Position numbers and translations under genes: made by a program
Origin: an uncultured Aquimarina sp.
Lineage (GTDB): Bacteria; Bacteroidota; Bacteroidia; Flavobacteriales; Flavobacteriaceae
Assembly (NCBI GenBank): GCA_937951135.1
Contig: CALFCI010000027.1
Coordinates: 1 to 45,727, forward strand
Direction: 5' to 3'
Length of the DNA: 45,727 nt
Shown: piece by piece, positions 26,670 to 35,675 of the stretch
Layout: every line of letters starts with the position of its first letter
Position numbering within the stretch: position 1 is the first letter of the stretch
Notes under the pieces: model-generated
Told to the model about the DNA's origin: nothing
Seen by the model: the letters and a program-made list of their open reading frames with translations, nothing else
Database searches by the model: none

Positions 26670-28706
26670 TTATACTGTTTTTAAATATTCTAATATTTGT
26701 TTGCTTACTTTTTCTCCAGTAAATCCAAACTTGTCATCCAAAACTTTTGCTGGTGCTGAGTATCCGAAGTGATCTAATCCAAATACTTTTCCGTTATCAC
26801 CAACAAGACCTTCCAAATTTACAGGCAATCCTGCTGTTAATCCAAATAATGGTTTGTTTTTTGTAATCACGCTATTTTGATACTCTTTAGGCTGATTTCT
26901 AAATATACCTTCTGATATAATGGATACGATATTAACGTTCAGTCCTTCTTGAGCTTCTAAAATTTCTGCAGCAGCAAATAAGGTCGCTACTTCTGAACCA
27001 TTTGCAATTAAAACCACATCAGGATTTTCAACTTCTTTTACTAAATACCCTCCTTTTTCGGCATCCAAAGCATCATTGTATCTTGAAGTACTATTTGCAG
27101 GTAAATCTTTAATCCCTTGCCTAGATAATATCAACCCTGAAGGTGTATCTGTGTTTTCTAAAGCCATTTTCCAAGCGACACTGGTTTCAGCAGAATCTGC
27201 AGGACGCATCGCTAAGAAACTATTTTTACCACTGTGATTCTTCAATTTTTCTAACAAACGAATTTGAGCTTCTTGTTCAACGGGCTGGTGTGTTGGTCCA
27301 TCTTCACCTACTCTAAACGCATCATGAGTCCAAACATATTTAACACCTAATTCTTGAATACCACTTAAACGAATGGCTGGTTTCATATAATCTGAAAACA
27401 CAAAGAATGTTGCTACAACTGGAATTATTCCACCGTGTAATGCAATACCATTGGCAATACATGACATCGTTAACTCTGCAACACCAGCTTGTAAAAATGA
27501 CCCACTAAAATCACCTTTTTTAATCGCAGAGGTTTTCTTTAAGAATCCATCCGTTTTATCACTATTAGATAAATCTGCAGAAGATACGATCATGTTCTCA
27601 ACATGTTCAGCTAAATATGCTAACACATTTGAAGATGCTGCTCTAGTCGCTAATCCCGCTTTATGCGCTATCGATTCAAAATCTAATTCTGGAATTCCCC
27701 CTGATAAGAAGAAATCTAATTTATTGGCTAATGCTTCATTATCCTTCCTCCAAGCATTAATTACTGCTTTCTTTCCAGCGGCTTGAACAATTTTCTTTTC
27801 TAATAAGGCGTTATAAAAAGAGCTTACTTCACTATAGATATCAAATGGATTTTCAACATCAGCACCTAAATTTAATAAAGTCTTTTCGTAATCTGCACCT
27901 GTAGCTCCAATAGGCTGACCGTGCAATTCACAATAGCCTTCAAACATACTACCATCGGCAGTTACACAACCTTTACCCATTATTGTTTTTCCAATAATAA
28001 GCGTTGGTTTTTCAGTTTCGTTAGTCGCATCGGTTAGCGCCTGTCTTATTTCATCATGATTGTGTCCATCAATGGTAACCACTTTCCATCCCCATGCTTC
28101 ATATTTTTTGGCAGTATCTTCACTTGTTACTTCATCTGTAGCTGTTGATAATTGGATATCGTTAGAGTCATAGAACATAATAAAATTGTTCAATCCTAAG
28201 TGCCCTGCAATTCTACCTGCCCCTTGTGAAATTTCTTCTTGAACTCCACCATCAGAAATAAAACCATAAATTTTATGATCCATCCAGTTTCCAAAACGTG
28301 CTTGTAAAAACTTAGCAGCAATGGCAGCGCCCACGCCCATTGTGTGTCCTTGTCCTAATGGACCCGATGTATTTTCTATACCTCTTGCAACATCAACTTC
28401 TGGGTGCCCCGGCGTGATTGAACCCCATTGGCGGAAGTTCGCAATATCATCTTTTGCATAATTTCCTAAAAGATAATATTGCGCATACAATAATGTTGAT
28501 AAATGACCAGCATCCATAAAGAAACGATCTCTAAATGCCCAAGTCATATCAGAAGGATCATAATTAAAAAATTCTGAATATAGAATGTGCATGAAATCTG
28601 CACCTCCCATTGGACCTCCTGGATGTCCTGAATTTGCTTTTTCTACCATAGCGACAGCTAATGCTCTAATATTATCTGCTGCTTGTAAATTAATATCTTT
28701 GTTCAT
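26670..28706 (-). CDS. tkt: Transketolase
   Basis: The 678-residue, full-length protein shows NSGHPGGPMGGADFMH (His28), DAGHLSTLLYAQYYL, GPLGQGHTMGVGAAIA, the thiamine diphosphate motif region FISDGGVQEEISQGAGR to FYDSNDIQLS (usual start GDG, here SDG), and the transketolase signature DAFRVGEDGPTHQPVEQ. It moves two-carbon ketol units between xylulose 5-phosphate and ribose 5-phosphate or erythrose 4-phosphate. In this cluster it consumes the xylulose 5-phosphate made by XylB. A 184-base gap separates it from the transporter, with a TAGAATAA octamer (28839-28846) that equals half of the xylR palindrome. It may have its own promoter; tal follows ten bases later. Confidence 0.95.
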   Translation of the reverse strand: MNKDINLQAADNIRALAVAMVEKANSGHPGGPMGGADFMHILYSEFFNYDPSDMTWAFRDRFFMDAGHLSTLLYAQYYLLGNYAKDDIANFRQWGSITPGHPEVDVARGIENTSGPLGQGHTMGVGAAIAAKFLQARFGNWMDHKIYGFISDGGVQEEISQGAGRIAGHLGLNNFIMFYDSNDIQLSTATDEVTSEDTAKKYEAWGWKVVTIDGHNHDEIRQALTDATNETEKPTLIIGKTIMGKGCVTADGSMFEGYCELHGQPIGATGADYEKTLLNLGADVENPFDIYSEVSSFYNALLEKKIVQAAGKKAVINAWRKDNEALANKLDFFLSGGIPELDFESIAHKAGLATRAASSNVLAYLAEHVENMIVSSADLSNSDKTDGFLKKTSAIKKGDFSGSFLQAGVAELTMSCIANGIALHGGIIPVVATFFVFSDYMKPAIRLSGIQELGVKYVWTHDAFRVGEDGPTHQPVEQEAQIRLLEKLKNHSGKNSFLAMRPADSAETSVAWKMALENTDTPSGLILSRQGIKDLPANSTSRYNDALDAEKGGYLVKEVENPDVVLIANGSEVATLFAAAEILEAQEGLNVNIVSIISEGIFRNQPKEYQNSVITKNKPLFGLTAGLPVNLEGLVGDNGKVFGLDHFGYSAPAKVLDDKFGFTGEKVSKQILEYLKTV

Positions 28707-28890
28707 TTATTGATCTTTTGAATTTAAAATTTTGATGGATTTTATTACGTTTATTTAAGAATCTTTATTGATACTAAAAAACACAAATAAACCATTTAAA
28801 ATCAGCAAAATAACTATTGTTATATTACTGATTTTATTTAGAATAATCTCATGAGGTTAAGAATCATAATATTACCATCTTACACTATAT

Positions 28891-30309
28891 TTATTTTTTC
28901 CAAAGGCTTTCCATCTCTTCTAAAGTTTTACCTTTAGTTTCTGGAACATATTTCCAAACAAACCACATCGCTAATAATGACATTACACCGTATACCCAAT
29001 ATGCAAAACCGTGATTAAACTGCTCTGTTAAGGCTGAATTATCATTCATCATAGGAAACGTTAAAGATACTAAATAATTAGAAATCCATTGTGCCGCAAC
29101 AGCTACAGCCATTGCTTTTCCTCTAATTTTATTAGGAAAAATTTCTGAAAGCAATACCCAAACTACTGGTCCCCAACTTAAAGCGAAACTTGCGACATAC
29201 AAGATCATACATCCTAAAGCTAAATACCCTGTAGCCCCTGAAAAAAACACAAATCCAAGGGACAACATTGCAACTGCCATTCCTAAAGCTCCAATTAGCA
29301 TCAGAGGTTTTCTTCCATACTTATCTACAGTTTTAACTGCCACAATGGTGAATAAAAAGTTGACAATTCCAACAATAATGGTTAACAATAAAGCACCATC
29401 TGTATCGGGATCTATAGATTTAAAAATTTCTGGCGCATAATATAATACCACATTTATTCCAACAAATTGTTGAAAAACAGACAATGCAATACCGACAAGT
29501 ATGATGCCCCATCCATAAGACAATAATTTTCCTGAAGTTTGAACAACAGAACTTTCTATTTCTGCTAAAATCCTCTTCCCTTCTGCTTCTCCATTTACTT
29601 TAATGAGGACATCCAATGCTTCTTCTGGTTTGTTTTTCAACATTAAAGAACGTGGTGTATCTGGCACAAAAAATAATAATCCTAAAAATAATCCTGCTGG
29701 AATAACTTCTGAAGCAAACATCCATCTCCAACCTACTTCATTTAACCATGCATCAGACCCTCCACCTCTAGAAATAAAATAGTTTACAAAATAAACCACC
29801 ATAAAGCCTCCAACTATAGCCAGTTGATTAAAAGATACTAGTTTTCCTCTACTCTTCGCTGGTGCTATTTCAGCAATATAAAGCGGAGATAACATAGATG
29901 CTAACCCAACACCTATACCACCAATAATCCTATAGCATATAAAAATTGTAGAAAATGTATGGTCTAACTCACCAATTGGTTTGATAAACATTTCTGGCAT
30001 TGCAGAACCTAAAGCAGAAATTAAAAATAAAATAGCCGCTAGTACAAGCCCTTTTTTTCTGCCTAATTTTTTGCTTACAAGTCCACTAAAAATACCACCA
30101 ATAATACATCCAATTAAAGCACTAGCTACTAAAAAACCTTTAAAGGCATTTGCTGCTGCTTCTGACAAACCTTTTGGTGTTACAAAAAAGCTATCTAAAG
30201 AACCTACAGTTCCTGAAATTACTCCTGTATCATACCCAAACAAGAGCCCACCAAGTGTTGCAACTAATGTGAGTTTAATTAAGTATTTTGAATTGGTTGA
30301 TGTTTCCAT
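28891..30309 (-). CDS. xylE: Sugar:H+ symporter of the MFS, XylE-like
   Basis: The 472-residue protein has about twelve membrane segments and the sugar-porter signatures: GGLLFGYDTGVISGTVGSL in helix 1, SKKLGRKKG in loop 2-3, YIAEIAPAKSRGKLVSFNQ, PDTPRSLM, FQQFVGINVVLYYAPEIF, VDKYGRKPLM, and PETKGKTLEEME at the C-terminus. It imports D-xylose or a related sugar with protons across the inner membrane; xylose is inferred from its position 25 bases downstream of xylose isomerase. Confidence 0.92.
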   Translation of the reverse strand: METSTNSKYLIKLTLVATLGGLLFGYDTGVISGTVGSLDSFFVTPKGLSEAAANAFKGFLVASALIGCIIGGIFSGLVSKKLGRKKGLVLAAILFLISALGSAMPEMFIKPIGELDHTFSTIFICYRIIGGIGVGLASMLSPLYIAEIAPAKSRGKLVSFNQLAIVGGFMVVYFVNYFISRGGGSDAWLNEVGWRWMFASEVIPAGLFLGLLFFVPDTPRSLMLKNKPEEALDVLIKVNGEAEGKRILAEIESSVVQTSGKLLSYGWGIILVGIALSVFQQFVGINVVLYYAPEIFKSIDPDTDGALLLTIIVGIVNFLFTIVAVKTVDKYGRKPLMLIGALGMAVAMLSLGFVFFSGATGYLALGCMILYVASFALSWGPVVWVLLSEIFPNKIRGKAMAVAVAAQWISNYLVSLTFPMMNDNSALTEQFNHGFAYWVYGVMSLLAMWFVWKYVPETKGKTLEEMESLWKK

Positions 30310-30334
30310 AATGCCTATTTAGTTTAATTCGTTT

Positions 30335-31651
30335 TTATATGTATTGATTTATAATATTCTCAAACAACTCTTGTTTACCGCTTTTTAATTGCAATTCACC
30401 ATTTTCTTGAGCAATCTTATATAAATCTTGTAAACTTAATTTTCCATTTTCAAAGTCTTTTCCTTTGCCAGCATCAAAAGAACTATAGCGCGCTGTTCTT
30501 AGCTTTTCATAAGGTGAAGATGTTATGATTTTATCTGCAATTAGTAGAGCACGTGCAAAAGTATCAGCACCACCAATATGAGCATGAAACACATCATCCA
30601 TATCCGTAGAGTTTCTTCTAATTTTAGCATCAAAATTAACACCACCTCCTTGTAAACCACCTGCTTTTAGAAAAACCAACATTGCCTCTGTAGTTTCTTG
30701 AATGTTATTAGGGAACTGATCTGTATCCCATCCGTTTTGATAGTCTCCTCTATTCGCATCTAAACTTCCCAACATACCCGCTTTTGCAGCAGTTTCAATC
30801 TCATGTTGAAACGTATGTTGTGCCAAAGTAGCGTGATTTACTTCAATATTTATTTTGAAATCTTTATCTAATCCGTATTCTTTTAAGAAACCAATAGCTG
30901 TTGCTGTATCAAAATCGTATTGGTGTTTTGATGGTTCCATAGGTTTAGGCTCGATAAAGAAATTTCCTTTAAAACCTTGCGCTCTTGCATAATCTCTAGC
31001 CATCCCTAAAAATTGCCCCATGTGGTCTAATTCGCGACCCATATCGGTATTTAATAACGACATATAACCTTCACGACCACCCCAGAACACATAATTTTCT
31101 CCGCCTAATTTTATAGTAGCATCTAAGGCTAATTTAATTTGACCTCCTGCTCTAGCTACGACATCAAAATCTGGATTGGTAGACGCTCCATTCATATACC
31201 GTGGGTTTGAAAAACAGTTTGCTGTTCCCCATAATAATTTAACGCCACTTTCTGCTTGTTTACCTTTTATGTAATCGGTAATTGTAGCTAGTCTTTGTTC
31301 TGATTCTGCAAAGGTTGCGCCTTCTTGAATTAAATCAAAATCGTGAAAACAGAAATAATCAAAGCCCATTTTTGAAATGAATTCAAAAGCGGCATCTGCT
31401 TTATCTTTGGCTGCTTGAATTGGGTCTGAAGACTGATCCCATGCGAAGTTTTGAGTTCCTGGACCGAAAGGATCTGATCCTTGCCCACAGAAGGTATGCC
31501 AATAAGCAATTGAAAACTTAAACCATTCGTTCATGGTTTTTCCTGCTACAACCTGGTCTGGATTATAGTACTTAAATGCTAAAGGATTGTCTGATTCCTT
31601 ACCTTCAAATTTAATTTTATCTATTCCTTTAAAATACTCTTTAGTTGCCAT
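30335..31651 (-). CDS. xylA: Xylose isomerase (class II)
   Basis: The 438-residue protein matches long class II xylose isomerases. [11 protein letters not shown] contains catalytic His103 and Asp106, [20 protein letters not shown] follows, [18 protein letters not shown] contains the metal-binding Glu and bridging Lys, [17 protein letters not shown] and [20 protein letters not shown] provide the second metal site. It converts D-xylose to D-xylulose with two divalent cations in the cytoplasm. Downstream xylE follows after 25 bases; upstream, a GC-rich repeat of about 93 bp lies between xylB and xylA. Confidence 0.96.
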   Translation of the reverse strand: MATKEYFKGIDKIKFEGKESDNPLAFKYYNPDQVVAGKTMNEWFKFSIAYWHTFCGQGSDPFGPGTQNFAWDQSSDPIQAAKDKADAAFEFISKMGFDYFCFHDFDLIQEGATFAESEQRLATITDYIKGKQAESGVKLLWGTANCFSNPRYMNGASTNPDFDVVARAGGQIKLALDATIKLGGENYVFWGGREGYMSLLNTDMGRELDHMGQFLGMARDYARAQGFKGNFFIEPKPMEPSKHQYDFDTATAIGFLKEYGLDKDFKINIEVNHATLAQHTFQHEIETAAKAGMLGSLDANRGDYQNGWDTDQFPNNIQETTEAMLVFLKAGGLQGGGVNFDAKIRRNSTDMDDVFHAHIGGADTFARALLIADKIITSSPYEKLRTARYSSFDAGKGKDFENGKLSLQDLYKIAQENGELQLKSGKQELFENIINQYI

Positions 31652-31687
31652 AATTTTATTATTTATACGTTTATTTATTTTTAATAT

Positions 31688-31780
31688 TGCACTGCGTTAG
31701 GGATAGTAGTGGAAAGCCCACAGGGAGGTACGACCGAGGACTTGTAACGGATAGCCCGACCCTTGTGGTAACGCCCTAAA
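31688..31780. repeat. GC-richer structured repeat between xylB and xylA
   Basis: The stretch from GCGTTAGGGATAGTAGTGG to GGTAACGCCCTAA stands out in composition. The ends offer two mutually exclusive pairings: GCGTTA with TAACGC, or TTAGGG with CCCTAA. No ORF. It may attenuate or stabilise the xylB-xylA transcript or be a dispersed repeat. Confidence 0.6.
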
Positions 31781-31782
31781 TG

Positions 31783-33270
31783 TTATTTATTTAATATGAG
31801 TTCTAATTCTTTTTTCCAATTTTCATAAGCTTCTAAATAGGGTTGCTTGTCTTTGAAAGGCATGAATGTCATGACGTGATCATTGTCCATAATTGTTTTT
31901 CCGAACGCTTTAAAATCGCCATTGTGTAAATTCGCGGCTCTTGCTGCACCAATAGCTCCTGTAGTGTTATAGATTTCTATTTCTTGTTCTATTAAAGTAG
32001 CTACGGTATTAGCAAAAATTTCTGAACGGAATAAATTATCGTTTCCGGCACGAATTACACTTGGTTTTATACCATCGGATTTTAAAATTTCCATACCATA
32101 AACGAACGAAAACGCGATGCCTTCTAGTGCTGCTCTGCATATATGCCCTTTGTTATGGTTGTTTAAATTCATGTTGACAATGCGTGTGCCAATTTCTGTA
32201 TTGTTTAGCATACGTTCTGCGCCATTTCCGAACGGAATCAAACAAACGCCATCAGAACCTATTGGAATTTCTGATGCTAAAGTATTCATCTCTTCATAAG
32301 AGCTTACTGCCAGATTATTTAAAAGCCAACGGTACTGAATACCTGCTCCGTTTATACACAACAATTTACCGATTCTTGCTGCGGCTCCTTTTTGATAGTT
32401 TACATGTGCAAAATTGTTTACTCGAGAGCTTTCTTTAGCAGATAAACTATCTGTTACTGCATATACAACTCCTGAGGTCCCTCCTGTTGCTGCTACTTCT
32501 CCGGGGTTAAATACATTTAACGATAAAGCATTGTTTGGCTGGTCTCCAGCTCTGTAATAAATAGGTGTTCCTGCTGCAATACCGCTTTCTGTTTCTCCTT
32601 TTTTATCTACTAAAGATTGGACACCAAAAGTAGCTACAATGTCCGGAACAAGAGCGCTGTCTATTCCATAATACTCCAACAGAAAATCGGCTACACTATC
32701 ATTTTTAAAATCCCAAAAAATACCTTCGGATAAACCTGAAATGGTTGTATTTATTTTGTTAGAAAATTTATATGCGATATAATCTCCTGGGAGCATGAAC
32801 TTATAAATTTTAGTATAGGTATCTGGTTCATTTTCTTTTACCCATTTCAGTTTTGAAGCAGTAAAATTTGCTGGTGAGTTTAATAGGCTTTGTGAGCATT
32901 TTTCTTCTCCAATTCCTTTAAAAGCATTATTACCAATTTCTACAGCTCTACTATCGCACCAAATAATACTTTTACGAAGCGGGTTTCCATCTTTATCTAC
33001 AATGACCAATCCATGCATTTGGTACGATATACCAATGCCTTTTATTTGTTTTCTTGTTATATTGTGTTGCTTTTTTAATCGGGTTATAGCGTTACAACTA
33101 TGCTTCCACCAATCGTTTGGTTTTTGTTCTGCCCAACCGTTTTTTTGAGCAAACATGACCATTTCTTCTTTGGGTTCTTGAACAACACCTATGCTCTTAC
33201 CCGATTCGATTTCTACTAATGCTGCTTTTATGGAAGAACTTCCTATGTCTAATCCTAGATAATAATTCAT
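31783..33270 (-). CDS. xylB: Xylulokinase
   Basis: The 495-residue protein is an FGGY-family sugar kinase. The ATP/phosphate loop YLGLDIGSSSIKAALVE opens the protein; GISYQMHGLVIVDKDG and SIIWCDSRAV are typical of xylulokinases; the catalytic aspartate lies in YRAGDQPNNALSLN, followed by the adenosine motif ATGGTSGVVYAV. It phosphorylates D-xylulose to xylulose 5-phosphate. Its ATG overlaps the TAA of xylR by one base (TAATG), so the two are translationally coupled. Confidence 0.95.
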   Translation of the reverse strand: MNYYLGLDIGSSSIKAALVEIESGKSIGVVQEPKEEMVMFAQKNGWAEQKPNDWWKHSCNAITRLKKQHNITRKQIKGIGISYQMHGLVIVDKDGNPLRKSIIWCDSRAVEIGNNAFKGIGEEKCSQSLLNSPANFTASKLKWVKENEPDTYTKIYKFMLPGDYIAYKFSNKINTTISGLSEGIFWDFKNDSVADFLLEYYGIDSALVPDIVATFGVQSLVDKKGETESGIAAGTPIYYRAGDQPNNALSLNVFNPGEVAATGGTSGVVYAVTDSLSAKESSRVNNFAHVNYQKGAAARIGKLLCINGAGIQYRWLLNNLAVSSYEEMNTLASEIPIGSDGVCLIPFGNGAERMLNNTEIGTRIVNMNLNNHNKGHICRAALEGIAFSFVYGMEILKSDGIKPSVIRAGNDNLFRSEIFANTVATLIEQEIEIYNTTGAIGAARAANLHNGDFKAFGKTIMDNDHVMTFMPFKDKQPYLEAYENWKKELELILNK

Positions 33271-34262
33271 TATAATGAGTCTCTTAATATTAATTTAGTT
33301 GGTATGTAAGATTGTATTTTTTTATCTCCTTTAACAAATTCTGCTGCTTTAGCACCTAATTGATTAAAATCGGTTGAAATAACTGAAATTCCTTTGTATA
33401 TAAACTGTTTCATAGGGGTTTCATTATAAGACAAGAAACCAACATCGGTCCCTGGCTCAAAATTCTTGGCACGACATTGCTCCAAAAATTTTCCAAGCAT
33501 TCGATCACTTACACTAATGTAAGCTTCATTTTTTTTGATGCTAAAATCATTTGATTTTGTAATAATTTTAAAATCGATGCCCTCATTTTTACAATACTTT
33601 TTAAAATAAGATACCGTTTCAAAAGGATGATTTGTGAATGATGGGTATAAGAAAATTAGTTTTTTATATTTCCTAAATGCTTGAGTAGCCTCTTGCAAAC
33701 AGCTATAAAATGCCGCTCCAAAGTCTTGGAATACAAAATTATTTTCGGGTTTTGAGTTTACATTCCAATCAATTAAAAGCAATTTGCTATCTGGAATGTC
33801 TGCAAGGACATCAACGACTTCTTCATTGTCAAAACTCATAACGATGTATTTGAAATACTTTCCTTTACTATTATTTAAAATGGTTTTGAAGTTTTCAATA
33901 TTATAATGATGAAACTGAACATCAGTAATTACATTATTTAGGAGATTATTTACAAATGAATGATACAATACTTCTTTATAAGCTTTGAAAGTATCTAGAA
34001 CAAGTAGCACTTTACGAACTTCATTAGCAATATAATAGCCTTTATTTGGTACAGACTCAATAACACCTTGTTCTTTTAAAATAGAATAGGCCTTAAAAAC
34101 AGTATCTCTAGAAAGCTGATACTCACTACACATTTGATTAACAGAAGGCAATGCATCACCACTAGACAAATTGTTGTTAGCAAGCTCGTCATTTATAGCA
34201 TTTACCAATTGTTGGTATTTTGGCACTTCACTATTAATATTAATCATAAAATCTATAATCAT
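33270..34262 (-). CDS. xylR: GntR-type transcriptional regulator with sugar-binding C-terminus
   Basis: Residues ~10-80 form a GntR winged helix: YQQLVNAINDELANNNLSSG, LPSVNQMCSEYQLSRDTVFK, and ILKEQGVIESVPNKGYYI. Residues ~85-330 resemble a LacI/periplasmic-binding-protein type sensor domain rather than the FadR or UTRA types. This fusion is common for sugar regulators in Bacteroidota, where the sugar released from the site relieves repression. It is the first gene of the xylR-xylB-xylA-xylE unit, and a perfect palindrome overlaps its likely -7 element, which suggests autoregulation of the whole operon. The start could also be Met6 (34247). Effector xylose or xylulose is inferred from context. 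Confidence 0.85.
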   Translation of the reverse strand: MIIDFMININSEVPKYQQLVNAINDELANNNLSSGDALPSVNQMCSEYQLSRDTVFKAYSILKEQGVIESVPNKGYYIANEVRKVLLVLDTFKAYKEVLYHSFVNNLLNNVITDVQFHHYNIENFKTILNNSKGKYFKYIVMSFDNEEVVDVLADIPDSKLLLIDWNVNSKPENNFVFQDFGAAFYSCLQEATQAFRKYKKLIFLYPSFTNHPFETVSYFKKYCKNEGIDFKIITKSNDFSIKKNEAYISVSDRMLGKFLEQCRAKNFEPGTDVGFLSYNETPMKQFIYKGISVISTDFNQLGAKAAEFVKGDKKIQSYIPTKLILRDSL

Positions 34263-34293
34263 AAATCTGTTCTGTTCTGTTCTGGTATGTAAA

Positions 34294-34321
34294 TATAGAA
34301 TAAATTACTAATTATTCTATA
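34294..34321. promoter_or_regulatory. Perfect 10+8+10 palindrome, candidate XylR operator
   Basis: TATAGAATAA (34294-34303), an 8-base centre, and TTATTCTATA (34312-34321) form a perfect inverted repeat 32 bases upstream of the xylR ATG. On the minus strand a -7-like TATATTTA (34290-34297) overlaps its proximal arm, so binding would block transcription. A (TTCTG)x3 run lies between it and the gene. Confidence 0.65.
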
Positions 34322-34435
34322 TTATTTTATTTTTTATATTATTATCTCGAAAAAATCATTGTAAATACCTGTTAAAAAACGATATGTAATTCGTTAGAAA
34401 AAGACAAAAAAAATCATTAAAACCAATATTTAATA

Positions 34436-34530
34436 CAAAATAGCATCTTGTTTCTTGTAGTGAAACGGTCCTATCTCTGATATTCCGATAGCTCTACCCC
34501 AAAGTAGTTCATTACTCAGAGGCTTACCTC
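34436..34530. repeat. Dispersed intergenic repeat, copy 3 (reverse orientation)
   Basis: AAAATAGCATCTTGTTTCTTGTAGTG is here split for length: AAAATAGCATCTTG then TTTCTTGTAGTGAAACGGTC. This matches the reverse complement of copy 1 (GACCGATTTACTACAAGAAA), and TAGTTCATTACTC matches copy 2. A second GGTAGCTCACTACTC occurs at about 34570. Nothing coding is seen in 34263-34759. Confidence 0.6.
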
Positions 34531-34651
34531 GAAATGTAAAAAAATAGGTGTTCACTGTATGCCTTGCGAGCTTGCTCCGAGGTAGCTCACTACTCTTCTA
34601 AAATCACATAACCGCATTCACACCTTTTTTTCTACTATACCTAAAACTAAA

Positions 34652-34735
34652 AAAACTATCTAAAAAAGAGAAATCACTAGTTCCATCTCCTTAAATTTAG
34701 AGAAACCAACAAAAACACATTTCTTAGACAGTTTA
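34652..34735. repeat. Solo GTCTAAAAA-type inverted repeat
   Basis: AAACTATCTAAAAAAGAG on the left and, on the minus strand, AAACTGTCTAAGAAATG on the right bound ~84 bp directly after the stop side of the 34760 gene. Size and arms resemble the hairpin at 21144-21213. It could serve as a terminator or be a MITE derived from the IS1182-type ends. Confidence 0.45.
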
Positions 34736-34759
34736 ATTATAATACAACTGTTTTTTCAA

Positions 34760-35110
34760 CTACTTAACTAATAAGACATATTCATTATTTGAAATTGGAG
34801 CTACACTATACCCCCTTACATTTTCCATAGTATCTAAATGATTTTCTGCCTCCTGAAAAGCGGTTTCTAAAGCACTCAATCCAGAATCAGATCGAACTAC
34901 AATAGTTTTTGAAATAATATCTCCATTAAGATACTCAATAGTCATTTTCCATCTACGGATAGAATGGAAATTTTTGTTCTCAACAACCGACTCTGATTCT
35001 TTCACTTTTGATTTTTTATTTTCATCTTCTATAGAAATAAAATCGCCTGTAAATGAATACATCGTAGTGTAAGTCATTAATAATATGATAATTAAAGATA
35101 AGTACTTCAT
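34760..35110 (-). CDS. Small secreted protein of unknown function
   Basis: From the ATG at 35110 the product has 116 residues and a clear signal peptide (MKYLSLIIILLMTYTTMYSF). The mature part starts with a charged, low-complexity stretch (SIEDENKKSKVKESESVVEN) and has a small alpha/beta-looking C-terminus (RRWKMTIEYLNGDIISKTIV ... NNEYVLLVK). I do not recognise a family. A longer frame to 35146 crosses the promoter and is rejected. A full-consensus promoter precedes it, and its -33 lies inside a 30-bp palindrome shared with the divergent HTH gene, so regulation by that HTH protein is likely. Confidence 0.75.
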   Translation of the reverse strand: MKYLSLIIILLMTYTTMYSFTGDFISIEDENKKSKVKESESVVENKNFHSIRRWKMTIEYLNGDIISKTIVVRSDSGLSALETAFQEAENHLDTMENVRGYSVAPISNNEYVLLVK

Positions 35111-35135
35111 TGTTTTAAGATTTAATTGTGTGCAA

Positions 35136-35165
35136 CAAATATACAAAATTTATTTGATTAATCAA
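35136..35165 (-). promoter_or_regulatory. Promoter of the small secreted protein gene
   Basis: On the minus strand a TTG (plus 35163-35165), a 19-base spacer and TATATTTG (plus 35136-35143) match the consensus completely; the leader is about 20 bases. Confidence 0.7.
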
Positions 35166-35174
35166 ATAAATTTT
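35145..35174. promoter_or_regulatory. 30-bp perfect palindrome in divergent promoter region
   Basis: Arm AAAATTTATTTGATT is followed by its exact reverse complement with no spacer. It covers the -33 and spacer of the leftward promoter and lies just upstream of the rightward one. A dimeric regulator, most simply the HTH protein encoded 50 bases away, could bind here. Confidence 0.7.
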
Positions 35175-35188
35175 TATTAAAGTTTTAT

Positions 35189-35218
35189 TTGTATATTAAA
35201 AAAATAATTATAATTTTA
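35189..35218 (+). promoter_or_regulatory. Promoter of the small HTH gene
   Basis: TTG at 35189-35191, a 19-base spacer and TAATTTTA at 35211-35218 (one mismatch). The ATG at 35225 is only seven bases further on, so the transcript may be almost leaderless. Confidence 0.5.
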
Positions 35219-35224
35219 CGTGCT

Positions 35225-35422
35225 ATGAAAAACACAAAACTGAAACGCCTTCTCAAACGAAGTAAAGGCTCAAAAACGGTATATGGAATTTCTAAAATAC
35301 TGGGAGTTAGCCCACAAGCTGGAGACTATGTCGTGAAACAAAAAAACTTAGCTAAAGATTACGAGCGATTAAAAAAAATTGCAGATTATATGGAGGTAGA
35401 TATTCGAGATATTATTGGATAA
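35225..35422 (+). CDS. Small Cro/CI-like helix-turn-helix protein
   Basis: The ATG at 35225 gives 65 residues, MKNTKLKRLLKRSKGSKTVY onward. ISKILGVSPQAGDYVVKQKN resembles the helix-turn-helix of small phage-type repressors, and LKKIADYMEVDIRDIIG is the classic XRE C-terminal turn. The size is that of a lone DNA-binding domain; no effector domain. It is divergent from the secreted-protein gene across the palindrome. Autoregulation and control of the neighbour are inferred. Whether it derives from a phage or a toxin-antitoxin-like unit cannot be told. Confidence 0.72.
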   Translation: MKNTKLKRLLKRSKGSKTVYGISKILGVSPQAGDYVVKQKNLAKDYERLKKIADYMEVDIRDIIG

Positions 35423-35675
35423 TTCAATTCTATGTATACTATTATTTACTATTTATATTAAAAATAGTATTCCCATGTTCGCTTACTGATAAATTCGAAT
35501 TATTTAGATTAAAAAAACTTTTTATATACAACAGCTGCCATCACTATAAACGGTTTTCTCACTTGCTTTACTTAGGTTTTCACCTCATTAGTTTCATACC
35601 TAAACAAACACATCACTATTTCCAAACATTAGTTTTAATTTCAAATAGCCAATACATTAGTTTTATATGGTTAAT
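35423..35675. other. AT-rich intergenic stretch without recognised gene
   Basis: A weak stem TACTATT/AATAGTA (35447-35469) after the HTH gene might terminate transcription. Nothing else recognised. Confidence 0.4.

Noticed and set aside
28839..28846. Second XylR operator upstream of tkt
   Set aside because: Only one arm is present; no matching arm at the 8-base spacing.
31688..31780. Metabolite riboswitch
   Set aside because: It does not match any known aptamer consensus that I recognise; kept only as a structured repeat.
22278..34262. Polysaccharide utilisation locus for xylan
   Set aside because: There is no SusC/SusD pair, xylanase or xylosidase; the genes support uptake and catabolism of free pentose only.
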